Shown here piece after piece: positions 1-4,931 of a stretch of DNA of 5,876 bases. The stretch comes from Nitrospirota bacterium (GTDB lineage Bacteria; Nitrospirota; Thermodesulfovibrionia; Thermodesulfovibrionales; Magnetobacteriaceae). Made by a program: the position numbers and the translations under genes. Location: positions 1-5,876 of the forward strand of contig JADFXO010000252.1 of NCBI GenBank assembly GCA_015233485.1, written 5' to 3'. The notes beneath the pieces are model-generated. The model made no database searches. It saw only the letters and a program-made list of their open reading frames with translations, and had not been told where the DNA came from. Every line of letters starts with the position of its first letter. The first letter of the stretch is position 1.

Positions 1-692
1 GAAAATTCCAGCGCATAGAATTCCCCGGTTCTAGGACAGACTATGCCTGTAACGTTCGCCCGTATATGACCCCCATTATGTGGAACCGTAATCTTTTCTC
101 CTATCTGTGCCCATCTTTTTCGTGGACGGGGGTCTCCTTCCACTCCCATTTCATCACCATACCATATTTCGATATTCCCGTCGTTAAGGTAAACCTGAAG
201 CCGCTCTACAAAAGCATTGCGTGCTTCTTCATCCTGTACGTCTGGCCAGGGGCGGGGTACTTTCAAACGATATTTATTGTCCTTCAGCCATCTCAATACC
301 GTTGTATAACCCACTTCATGGTTAAGGTGTTCGCTTAAATAACCATGAAATTTCCTGGCGGTCCAATGGGCTTCACCTGCCTCTTGGGGATTATCTATCA
401 GGTGGCAATATCGTTTACTCTTTTCTTCGTCTATATGGCGTGGCCTACCACTGCTGGTTTTGTCTATGAGACCATCAATTCCTTGCTTATTGAAACGGTT
501 TACCCAATTGTTTAACGTTTTATAAGTGATTAGATTACTTTCTGCGACTACTTCAAACGAAACTTTACATGATAACTGGTAGATTGCAAACATACGTATG
601 TAGTTCTGTTTTCTTGGCGTCGCCTTCATGGCAACTAATAGCTCCTCGCTTGTGCAATTTTCAAAATTAGGAGCCCTACGCTTTCTTAACAT
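1..692 (-). CDS. IS630-family transposase, N-terminal part (runs off the left edge)
   Basis: I translated the reverse strand by hand: the frame is open from ATG at 692-690 to the window edge, giving 230 residues without a stop. Residues about 15-80 form a helix-turn-helix region (TYKTLNNWVNRFNKQGIDGL, then a GRPR motif near 82-85). A second DNA-binding region follows at about 90-145 (WTARKFHGYL, GYTTVLRWLK). The DDE_3 catalytic domain then begins: YGDEMGVEGDPRPRKRWA contains the first catalytic aspartate, D180, followed by E181, as in IS630/Tc1-mariner enzymes. The other two catalytic acidic residues would lie beyond position 1. Full IS630 transposases have roughly 330-380 residues, so about two thirds is visible. 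It catalyses cut-and-paste transposition, usually into TA dinucleotides. The start is uncertain: the ATG at 692 lacks a good ribosome site, and M22 is preceded by AGGAG about 12 nt upstream. The visible part carries no frameshift, so the gene may be functional. Confidence 0.9.
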   Translation of the reverse strand, partial: MLRKRRAPNFENCTSEELLVAMKATPRKQNYIRMFAIYQLSCKVSFEVVAESNLITYKTLNNWVNRFNKQGIDGLIDKTSSGRPRHIDEEKSKRYCHLIDNPQEAGEAHWTARKFHGYLSEHLNHEVGYTTVLRWLKDNKYRLKVPRPWPDVQDEEARNAFVERLQVYLNDGNIEIWYGDEMGVEGDPRPRKRWAQIGEKITVPHNGGHIRANVTGIVCPRTGEFYALEF

Positions 693-717
693 GATTATAT
701 CATGACATGTTACATGT
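690..717. repeat. CATG-rich palindromic tract over the transposase start; candidate IS end
   Basis: Four CATG tetramers occur in 28 bases. CATGAT (690-695) and ATCATG (699-704) are inverted around a 3-base centre. Two copies of the palindrome ACATGT follow at 705-710 and 712-717. On the reverse strand a TGaTATAAT extended -10 element (TATAAT at 699-694) lies just before the start codon. This placement beside the transposase start fits a transposase-binding or terminal inverted-repeat region of the IS, but the other IS end is outside the window, so the boundary cannot be confirmed. Confidence 0.4.
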
Positions 718-784
718 AAAAAAGTCTAGTTTAGAATCATTATTGGAAAATACTTTTGGTGTTCGCTATATATAGATTTATCAG

Positions 785-864
785 GGCCGGCTTACGCCGG
801 CCAGAAACGAACGGTTAAACCGTTCCTTGTGTCGTCTTCGTTCGTCCGCCTCACTCGACGACAC
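785..864. repeat. Block of three consecutive perfect hairpins
   Basis: Three perfect inverted repeats lie back to back. The first has a 7-bp all-GC stem, GGCCGGC (785-791) with GCCGGCC (796-802), and loop TTAC. The second has an 8-bp stem, GAACGGTT (809-816) with AACCGTTC (818-825), around one A. The third has an 8-bp stem, GTGTCGTC (829-836) with GACGACAC (857-864), and a 20-base loop. The block is much richer in G+C than its surroundings, carries no open reading frame that looks coding, and has no T-tract that would make it a simple terminator. It could be a structured RNA, a REP/MITE-like palindromic element, or the hairpin end of an IS200/IS605-type element. I do not recognise the exact family. 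Confidence 0.6.
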
Positions 865-1101
865 CCGTTACTTATATTCTTATTAAAATATGGTAGATTT
901 TCTTTAGCTGAATAACCCTTGCCTTTTACTATATTTTTTGTATACCCTTATTATAGCTTGCTCTATAAGCAATCTTAGACATCCACAAATACGGCCAATA
1001 AATTGATTCATTTAACTGGTATAGACAAAAGCTAAATTATGTATAGTGTTATTTATTATGTGATGGCAAATATAATTTAACAAATCCAAAAGAAGTGTAC
1101 C
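865..1101. other. Intergenic stretch without a recognisable gene
   Basis: A/T-rich DNA between the hairpin block and the membrane-protein gene. Only a weak 5-bp hairpin (TTGCT/AGCAA near 958-972) and a possible promoter near the right end were seen. No coding-like frame was found on either strand. Confidence 0.5.
1048..1076 (+). promoter_or_regulatory. Possible promoter of the membrane-protein/oxoamine-synthase operon
   Basis: A perfect -10 hexamer, TATAAT, lies at 1071-1076, 25 bases before the TTG start at 1102. The -35 position at 17-bp spacing (GTTATT, 1048-1053) is poor, so the call rests mainly on the -10 element and its location. Confidence 0.3.
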
Positions 1102-1656
1102 TTGATAAATCAAATATTTACCAAGCATACGCACCTCTTTTTTGAGTGGTGCGGAAAAGTGAAGGACGGATTCGTGACAGTCTTTTTGATTGTTGTGTAC
1201 CATTGGTATGACGGATTGTGCTATTTAATCAGCAATATGTTCAGTTATGTGAAGGCGTTTCTGATTATGTTTCTAATTCTGTTTACTTTGTCATTGATTT
1301 TCGTATATCTCCATGGGTTTCTTGAAAAAAAGTACTCATGGGATATGTTGGGATTGCAACAGTTAAACGAACTGAAATACGATAATAAAATCCCTAACCA
1401 TCGAATCTTCAAACGTTTATTGAAACAGATGATGCTCAAGGGCTACTGGTGGATATATTTCATCGGAGCTTTAATTGTCGGACCACCTATCGTAACGATT
1501 TTGCTCCGGCGAGAAAAAAGCTTGAGCCAAAATCTTCTCTATATTATCCCGGGGACATTGTTATCGGTAGTATTCTGGGTTTCCATCTGGACAGGCGTGG
1601 GAATAGTTACGTGGAATCAGTTTGTTAAACCGTTTTTGTTGAATAGATTGGGTTAG
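1102..1656 (+). CDS. Multi-pass inner-membrane protein of unknown function
   Basis: 184 residues from a TTG start; an AAGAAG stretch about 7-8 bases upstream could serve as a weak ribosome site. Other in-frame starts, such as GTG at 1159 or the ATG near 1237, remain possible. I do not recognise the family. Hydrophobic segments: about 24-44 (possible), 50-72 (AFLIMFLILFTLSLIFVYLH), 114-135 (GYWWIYFIGALIVGPPIVTI) and 145-168 (LLYIIPGTLLSVVFWVSIW). This gives three clear membrane spans and perhaps a fourth. The basic loop at about 75-113 is presumably cytoplasmic by the positive-inside rule. The stop overlaps the ribosome site of the downstream PLP enzyme (11-base gap), so the two are almost certainly co-transcribed and translationally linked. 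A role in anchoring the enzyme or handling its lipophilic product is inference from context only. Confidence 0.75.
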   Translation: MINQIFTKHTHLFFEWCGKVKDGFVTVFLIVVYHWYDGLCYLISNMFSYVKAFLIMFLILFTLSLIFVYLHGFLEKKYSWDMLGLQQLNELKYDNKIPNHRIFKRLLKQMMLKGYWWIYFIGALIVGPPIVTILLRREKSLSQNLLYIIPGTLLSVVFWVSIWTGVGIVTWNQFVKPFLLNRLG

Positions 1657-1660
1657 GAGG
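1655..1660 (+). promoter_or_regulatory. Strong Shine-Dalgarno site overlapping the upstream stop
   Basis: AGGAGG overlaps the TAG stop codon of the membrane-protein gene and lies 7 bases before the ATG at 1668. It fixes the start of the PLP enzyme and indicates translational coupling of the pair. Confidence 0.85.
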
Positions 1661-1667
1661 AATATTT

Positions 1668-2960
1668 ATGAAAAACGTGATAGAAACACTGATGAAAGAA
1701 GCGGCAGAATTTGCAAGTAAGGGCGCTGAGATTAATATAGTAAATCCGCAATCTTATGCTGAAGAGTTCAATTGCAAATATCTTGTTGTTAAAGGAGATC
1801 GCAAGCTTGATTTGACTCGTTTGGATTATTTAGGCCTGGGTTCCAGTTCCAAAATTCGCGAGATCATGATTGATTGTATAAAGAATTATGATATTAGTTG
1901 TCCCGCCTCACAAATGGTGATGAAGTCCGGATCGAATGTAAAGCTGGAATCAGTTCTGGCGGACTTTCACGGAATGAGCGAGAGCATTGTATTCACTACG
2001 GGCTACACAGCTAATGATAACATTATTCAGGCTTTGGGTCTTAGAATGAATACGCCACATCTTGCGGCCTATTTGTATCAAACGGGAATGGGTCAAACGA
2101 CAAAAAATATTCCTACCATGTTCTTTGTTGACAGTGACAGCCATTTTTCTTTACAGCGTGGCGCTCGGTTATCCAAATCTCAATCCAAAGAGGGCACTTG
2201 CATTATTAGCAAATTTGCCAGCATGGATTATATACAGTTGGAAGCACAACTGGAAAAATCCAAAAATACAGAAGCAGTGCGAGTGATTATCAGCGACACC
2301 CTGTCTTCTTGTTCGGGAAAAATGTTCGATATCAAAAAGCTTTGTGAACTGGCAGAAAAATATGACTGCCTGTTGTATTTGGACGAAGCCCACGCTATCG
2401 GCGCATTAGGGCCTCAGGGTCGCGGTGTCGCCTATGAAGTGACTATGATGGAAAATTATCGTGCTCGGATTATAATTATGGGAACGCTTACGAAGGTTTT
2501 CTGCCAGCTTGGTGGCTATGTCACCATGTCAAACACGTTTCTAAGTTGGTTTTTACGCTTTTGCAGTCCTCAATATATCTTTTCGGCACCTGTTCCTCCC
2601 TGGATGGCAGAAACACTCGTAAAAATGATTGCTCTTATTAAGGGAGACTTCGGAGAAGCAGAGCGACAGAAATTAAAAGATGTTTCCGGATATATACGCG
2701 GCGAGCTGCTTAGGAACGGCTTTAACATCTTAGACTCAAATAGTCACATCGTTCCCATATTTATTGGCGATGAGGCTAAGAGTGATAGTGTTAAGGATTG
2801 TTTGGAAAAAGACGGTTTTGTGGGTGCGCTGTTTAAGTATCCCGCCACTTCCAAAGGAAACGCCTTGATTCGCCTTTCGTTATGTTCGGATGTCACCCAA
2901 GATGAAGCTAGTCACGTAATAGAAAGTCTGGTCTCTGCCAGAAAAAAGATAGGTTTTTAA
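1668..2960 (+). CDS. PLP-dependent alpha-oxoamine synthase family enzyme (BioF/KBL/SPT/CqsA-like)
   Basis: 430 residues, fold-type I aminotransferase. Recognisable elements in order: LDYLGLGSS (52-60), the N-terminal family motif; LESVLADFHGMSESIVFTTGYTAN (93-116); DSDSH with the probable PLP-stacking H159 and the following RGARLSK; DEAHAIGALGPQGRGV (239-254), with D239 and H242 in the PLP-binding positions; GTLTK with the probable Schiff-base lysine K276, followed by LGGYV; and IRLSLCSDVT with R402, the usual carboxylate-binding arginine. Family members condense an amino acid with an acyl-CoA or acyl-ACP, releasing CO2, to give an alpha-oxoamine. About 20 extra residues lie between GYTAN and DSDSH (roughly 124-150) compared with BioF, and the usual H of the HxxLE motif is N (NVKLE). 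No biotin, glycine-cleavage, heme or lipid genes lie nearby, so the substrate is unknown. A lipid, signal-molecule or secondary-metabolite role is more likely than biotin synthesis, but this is inference. Confidence 0.88.
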   Translation: MKNVIETLMKEAAEFASKGAEINIVNPQSYAEEFNCKYLVVKGDRKLDLTRLDYLGLGSSSKIREIMIDCIKNYDISCPASQMVMKSGSNVKLESVLADFHGMSESIVFTTGYTANDNIIQALGLRMNTPHLAAYLYQTGMGQTTKNIPTMFFVDSDSHFSLQRGARLSKSQSKEGTCIISKFASMDYIQLEAQLEKSKNTEAVRVIISDTLSSCSGKMFDIKKLCELAEKYDCLLYLDEAHAIGALGPQGRGVAYEVTMMENYRARIIIMGTLTKVFCQLGGYVTMSNTFLSWFLRFCSPQYIFSAPVPPWMAETLVKMIALIKGDFGEAERQKLKDVSGYIRGELLRNGFNILDSNSHIVPIFIGDEAKSDSVKDCLEKDGFVGALFKYPATSKGNALIRLSLCSDVTQDEASHVIESLVSARKKIGF

Positions 2961-2967
2961 TTTTTAC

Positions 2968-3025
2968 CCTGCCAAGCATTGAGTATCAACTATTATTGTG
3001 ATACTATTCGCTTAGCAGGTTTTTT
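2968..3025 (+). terminator. Rho-independent terminator of the oxoamine-synthase operon
   Basis: The outer stem CCTGCCAAGC (2968-2977) pairs with GCTTAGCAGG (3010-3019) with one C-A mismatch. An inner 7-bp stem AGTATCA/TGATACT (2982-2988 with 2999-3005) stacks inside it. Six T residues follow directly (3020-3025). It begins 7 bases after the stop codon. Confidence 0.9.
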
Positions 3026-3156
3026 GCAGATTGTCTTATGCTTCCGAGGCAATGGTAATCACCTTGGATAAATCACCAGGCGACCACTTTACCCTTTTTA
3101 CAAATTATATAATTCTGGTCTTTACTCCACATTCTCATTTTCACACTCGCTGGGAT

Positions 3157-3186
3157 CCTGTCAGGTCTTAATAATGACCTGACAGG
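3157..3186. repeat. Perfect 11-bp inverted repeat (hairpin), no T-tract
   Basis: CCTGTCAGGTC (3157-3167) and GACCTGACAGG (3176-3186) are exact reverse complements around an 8-base loop. Neither side carries a T-run, so it is not a standard terminator. It could be an operator, an attenuator-like structure or the end of a decayed mobile element. Confidence 0.6.
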
Positions 3187-3330
3187 GAGCCTGAGCCTAT
3201 CCAGACGTTCTACCGGGGAGCTTATGAGGATATCCACCTGGGAGCCATCAATACGGCCGTCGAGAACTTCTATCGGGAAGCCTGTCGTAGACGTTCAACC
3301 GGGCAGTCCAGCCTTTATATAAATTTGTAG
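3178..3330 (+). pseudogene. Possible C-terminal gene remnant (very tentative)
   Basis: An open frame of about 50 codons without a proper start reads ...PIQTFYRGAYEDIHLGA, then ...TAVENFYREACRRR, and ends at TAG 3328-3330. Composition and residue choice look coding-like, and the G+C content is higher than in the flanks. The motif F-Y-R-x-A occurs twice, and the DNA carries three related 14-mers (GACGTTCTACCGGG at 3204, GAACTTCTATCGGG at 3264, GACGTTCAACCGGG at 3290). The family is not recognised, and a chance open frame is a real alternative. Confidence 0.2.
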
Positions 3331-3383
3331 TTGACTTTAATACGTTTTGATTATTGCAAAACACTCCTTGACTATGATAACCT

Positions 3384-3713
3384 ATGAATATGACTAAAAC
3401 GATTGAGTTATACAACATACTCAAAGATAAGATAGGCAATGAAGGAAGCATGGCCATTGTAGAAGCTCTTGAGGACGTATCGGTGAAAGTCAAAGCCGAA
3501 GCTGCTACAAAAGCAGATTTAGAACTTCTTGAAACAAGGCTGTCTAATAATTTGGAACTTCTTGAAACAAATCTCACTAATAAAATCGATAACGAAATAA
3601 AAGCGATTCGTAGCGACATGAAGTTACATTTCATCGTTCTTCTATTTGTTATACTTCTAACAAATCCCAAAGCAATAGACCTGCTCGCTAAGCTCTTAGG
3701 CATCTTTAAGTAA
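3384..3713 (+). CDS. Small coiled-coil protein with C-terminal membrane anchor
   Basis: 109 residues. An in-frame TAA at 3378-3380 means translation starts at ATG 3384 or ATG 3390; neither has a clear ribosome site. Residues 1-40 are a predicted helical region (TIELYNILKDKIG, AIVEALEDVS). Residues 40-80 form a charged coiled coil with two near-identical 11-residue units, LELLETRLSNN (46-56) and LELLETNLTNK (57-67). A hydrophobic segment (about 82-93, HFIVLLFVILLT) followed by a short amphipathic tail (PKAIDLLAKLLGIFK) suggests a tail-anchored membrane protein. Similar small coiled-coil proteins with ATKADLE-type sequence, often annotated as hypothetical or DUF1640-like, occur in many bacteria without a defined role. 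It stands alone, convergent to the toxin gene. Function unknown. Confidence 0.75.
   Translation: MNMTKTIELYNILKDKIGNEGSMAIVEALEDVSVKVKAEAATKADLELLETRLSNNLELLETNLTNKIDNEIKAIRSDMKLHFIVLLFVILLTNPKAIDLLAKLLGIFK
3522..3570 (+). repeat. 33-bp periodic internal duplication in the coiled-coil gene
   Basis: The 16-mer GAACTTCTTGAAACAA occurs at 3555-3570 and, with only the last position to be read differently in context (GAACTTCTTGAAACAA then GGC), at 3522-3537. The 33-bp offset equals 11 codons, matching the repeated LELLET units. The near identity at DNA level suggests a recent unit duplication that keeps the hendecad coiled-coil register. Confidence 0.65.
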
Positions 3714-4022
3714 TTCTTCAGGTGTTTTTTTCTCTCCACCTGCTCCCCAGGAAGGCCATGTAGTCCTACCGTTTAAAATGGGTAGGGTATACGCCCCAGT
3801 CCACGTGAAGGCAATAAGGAAGTATTTTATTTTAATATAAGCGCCTCGATGGTATTTAAAAAATGTCCTTCAGACAGACTTCTTTTTTGAAAAAAAGAAG
3901 CAAAAAACTTTTTGTTCTCGTGATTCAATGTTTTATGACATCCGCAGGGTATTTTTAAAACGATTTCCTTCTGTAAGCAGGACAAAAGTAATCTTTTATC
4001 TAATTTAGCGAATGTCGCGCTA
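3714..4022. other. Convergent intergenic stretch with several small hairpins
   Basis: Between the coiled-coil gene (rightward) and the toxin gene (leftward) no gene was found. Hairpins seen: CAGGTG/CACCTG (3719-3724 with 3737-3742), whose T-run lies in the loop; CCTACC/GGTAGG (3765-3770 with 3781-3786); and the A/T hairpin at 3879-3900. The segment 3740-3805 is richer in G+C than its flanks and looks like a remnant of something structured or mobile, but I cannot name it. Confidence 0.45.
3879..3900. terminator. A/T-rich hairpin, possible bidirectional terminator
   Basis: CTTCTTTTTT (3879-3888) pairs with AAAAAAGAAG (3891-3900). Read in either direction, the 3' arm side is followed by A/T-rich sequence, and it lies between two convergent genes, where a shared terminator would be expected. 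The stem is short of G+C and the U-tract is imperfect. Confidence 0.3.
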
Positions 4023-4026
4023 TTAG
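4000..4026 (-). other. Hairpin over the toxin stop codon
   Basis: CTAAT (4000-4004) pairs with ATTAG (4022-4026), and AGCG (4007-4010) with CGCT (4018-4021), leaving a 2-base bulge and a 7-base loop. The stem covers the toxin stop codon (4025-4023). The sequence after it on the reverse strand has only a weak T-tract, so it may protect the mRNA 3' end or act as a weak terminator. Confidence 0.3.
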
Positions 4027-4544
4027 GCGAGAAAATCCTGAATTTCTATCATCGGCAGGAAAAGCCTATAAGAATAATTGACTAACGGTATAAACTGGAA
4101 ATGCTCATAAAAAGCTTTTGCCTTATCGTTCTTGGCTTCAACAATAACTGCTACTGAACCGATCTGCTCCGTCGAAATAAGAGATCGCTTTAGAGCGTCC
4201 ATTAGTAATAATTCTCCGTAACCGCTGCCCTGATAACGACGGTCGACCGCTAGCCTGCCAATCAGCGTTGCAGGCATCGTGGGATAGCGAGGCAGCTTTT
4301 TAGCTACCTGTTCCGGCAACTCCTTTACCTTTACAATAGTTGAAGAAAGCGAATAGTACCCGACGATTATTGCAGGCAAAACACCGGCAAGGACGAACGT
4401 TGCAGTAACTTTCTTTTTTATGTCCTGGCTGGCCTGCACTCGTATATAATGCCCCAACTCCTCTATACCACAATCAAAAGCCGCTCGATCATGATGCTTG
4501 CCGAGCTGTTCGATGACTAGTTTTGAATGGAACAACTCGGGCAC
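4023..4544 (-). CDS. GNAT acetyltransferase toxin (TacT/AtaT/ItaT type) of a TA module
   Basis: 173 residues from a GTG start at 4544-4542. The usual length of DUF1778-paired GNAT toxins is about 160-180. The N-terminal part HDRAAFDCGIEELGHYI (18-34) matches the typical FDCG-x-x-x-L-x-x-(Y/W)-(I/L) opening of these toxins. IGRLAVDRRYQGSGYGELLL (95-114) is the acetyl-CoA-binding motif A, with Q105-GSGYG as the pyrophosphate loop. KAKAFYEHFQF (141-151) carries Y146, the tyrosine conserved as general acid. Family members acetylate the amino group of aminoacyl-tRNA and so block translation. Its start lies one base after the antitoxin stop (TAA, C, GTG), a translationally coupled arrangement. All key residues are present, so the toxin looks active. 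The tRNA specificity cannot be read from sequence. Confidence 0.9.
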   Translation of the reverse strand: MPELFHSKLVIEQLGKHHDRAAFDCGIEELGHYIRVQASQDIKKKVTATFVLAGVLPAIIVGYYSLSSTIVKVKELPEQVAKKLPRYPTMPATLIGRLAVDRRYQGSGYGELLLMDALKRSLISTEQIGSVAVIVEAKNDKAKAFYEHFQFIPLVNYSYRLFLPMIEIQDFLA

Positions 4545-4545
4545 G

Positions 4546-4839
4546 TTAATCCATGATTTTTTTATAGCGGGCTATAGCTTTTTTTAAGCGGCCCGATGGT
4601 AATGCAGGATGTAGCAGAGCTGAAACAAATATTTCGCTGTCTCTTCCATCCAACGTCATGATATCATTATCAGCGTCAGCAATGCTACAACTCGAACTTT
4701 TTGTTTTAACCAAGTTAGAGGTGGCAACGGAACTAATTGCTTTATTATTGCTTACTCCCGATAATTTCTCTGTCCGGCTGTCTATGCCTTTGGTTATGAA
4801 TTTCCCTTTTTCTATGCCTCTTTTTTGCTTTTTCTCCAT
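4546..4839 (-). CDS. DUF1778-type antitoxin lacking the ribbon-helix-helix domain
   Basis: 97 residues from ATG 4839-4837, with a GGGTGGG purine-rich ribosome site about 6-12 bases upstream. The C-terminal third, TLDGRDSEIFVSALLHPALP (62-81) and then RLKKAIARYKKIM, matches the toxin-neutralising tail of DUF1778/TacA antitoxins (typical pattern L-S-x-R-D-x-x-x-F-x-x-A-L-x-x-P-x-x-P-N-x-x-L-x-x-A-x-x-R-Y). The N-terminal 60 residues are Lys/Ser/Thr-rich, low in hydrophobic residues and probably disordered. The usual ribbon-helix-helix DNA-binding fold is not there. I read the other two frames of this stretch and found no displaced RHH sequence, so a simple frameshift does not explain it. The partner GNAT toxin follows directly. 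Neutralisation is likely retained; conventional autorepression is doubtful. Confidence 0.82.
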   Translation of the reverse strand: MEKKQKRGIEKGKFITKGIDSRTEKLSGVSNNKAISSVATSNLVKTKSSSCSIADADNDIMTLDGRDSEIFVSALLHPALPSGRLKKAIARYKKIMD

Positions 4840-4870
4840 GTTTTGCCCACCCTTCTAAGTGTTATTTCAT

Positions 4871-4899
4871 ATTCTATCATATAATCCTAATATTCGCAA
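4871..4899 (-). promoter_or_regulatory. Promoter of the toxin-antitoxin operon
   Basis: On the reverse strand, -35 TTGCGA (4899-4894), a 17-base spacer and -10 TAGAAT (4876-4871), preceded by TGA to make an extended -10. The -10 lies about 31 bases before the antitoxin ATG. Two direct copies of TCATAT on the + strand (4867-4872 and 4877-4882), one helical turn apart, overlap the -10 and could be an operator. Confidence 0.6.
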
Positions 4900-4931
4900 T
4901 GCTATATTTAACAGTACCTGCTCTAAAATAT

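Larger units (their letters stand above)
3026..3383. other. Intergenic stretch with a strong hairpin and gene-remnant sequence
   Basis: No complete gene is convincing here. The left half (3026-3150) is A/T-rich; the part from about 3150 to 3312 is richer in G+C and contains the perfect hairpin at 3157-3186 and the coding-like fragment at 3178-3330. A TTGACT hexamer at 3331-3336 resembles a -35 box, but no convincing -10 stands at the right distance, so no promoter is called for the next gene. Confidence 0.5.

Noticed and set aside
66..338. 90-codon open frame on the + strand
   Set aside because: It is antisense to the clear IS630 transposase frame and has no family-like motifs; the reverse strand gives a full HTH and DDE start.
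1012..1203. Reverse-strand open frame overlapping the membrane-protein start
   Set aside because: No ribosome site or motif; it overlaps the better supported + strand gene and A/T-rich intergenic DNA.
1668..2960. Naming the PLP enzyme bioF
   Set aside because: No biotin genes nearby, an extra loop and altered motifs; the family is clear but the substrate is not.
2968..3019. Terminator hairpin considered as an attenuator or riboswitch
   Set aside because: It directly follows a stop codon and precedes a gene-free stretch, so a plain operon-end terminator explains it.
3081..3146. Very short reverse-strand frame reading MRMWSKDQNYIICKKGK and ending at TGA
   Set aside because: About 21 codons without a clear ribosome site and with no recognised family; not enough to call a gene.
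3248..3739. 163-codon reverse-strand open frame
   Set aside because: It is an antisense shadow of the coiled-coil gene; the Ser/Leu/Arg-rich composition is what antisense of Glu/Lys/Leu codons gives. The + strand frame has a coherent coiled coil and membrane anchor.
4658..4858. 66-codon + strand open frame over the antitoxin
   Set aside because: Antisense of the antitoxin, which has a matching family tail, its own promoter and a coupled toxin gene.
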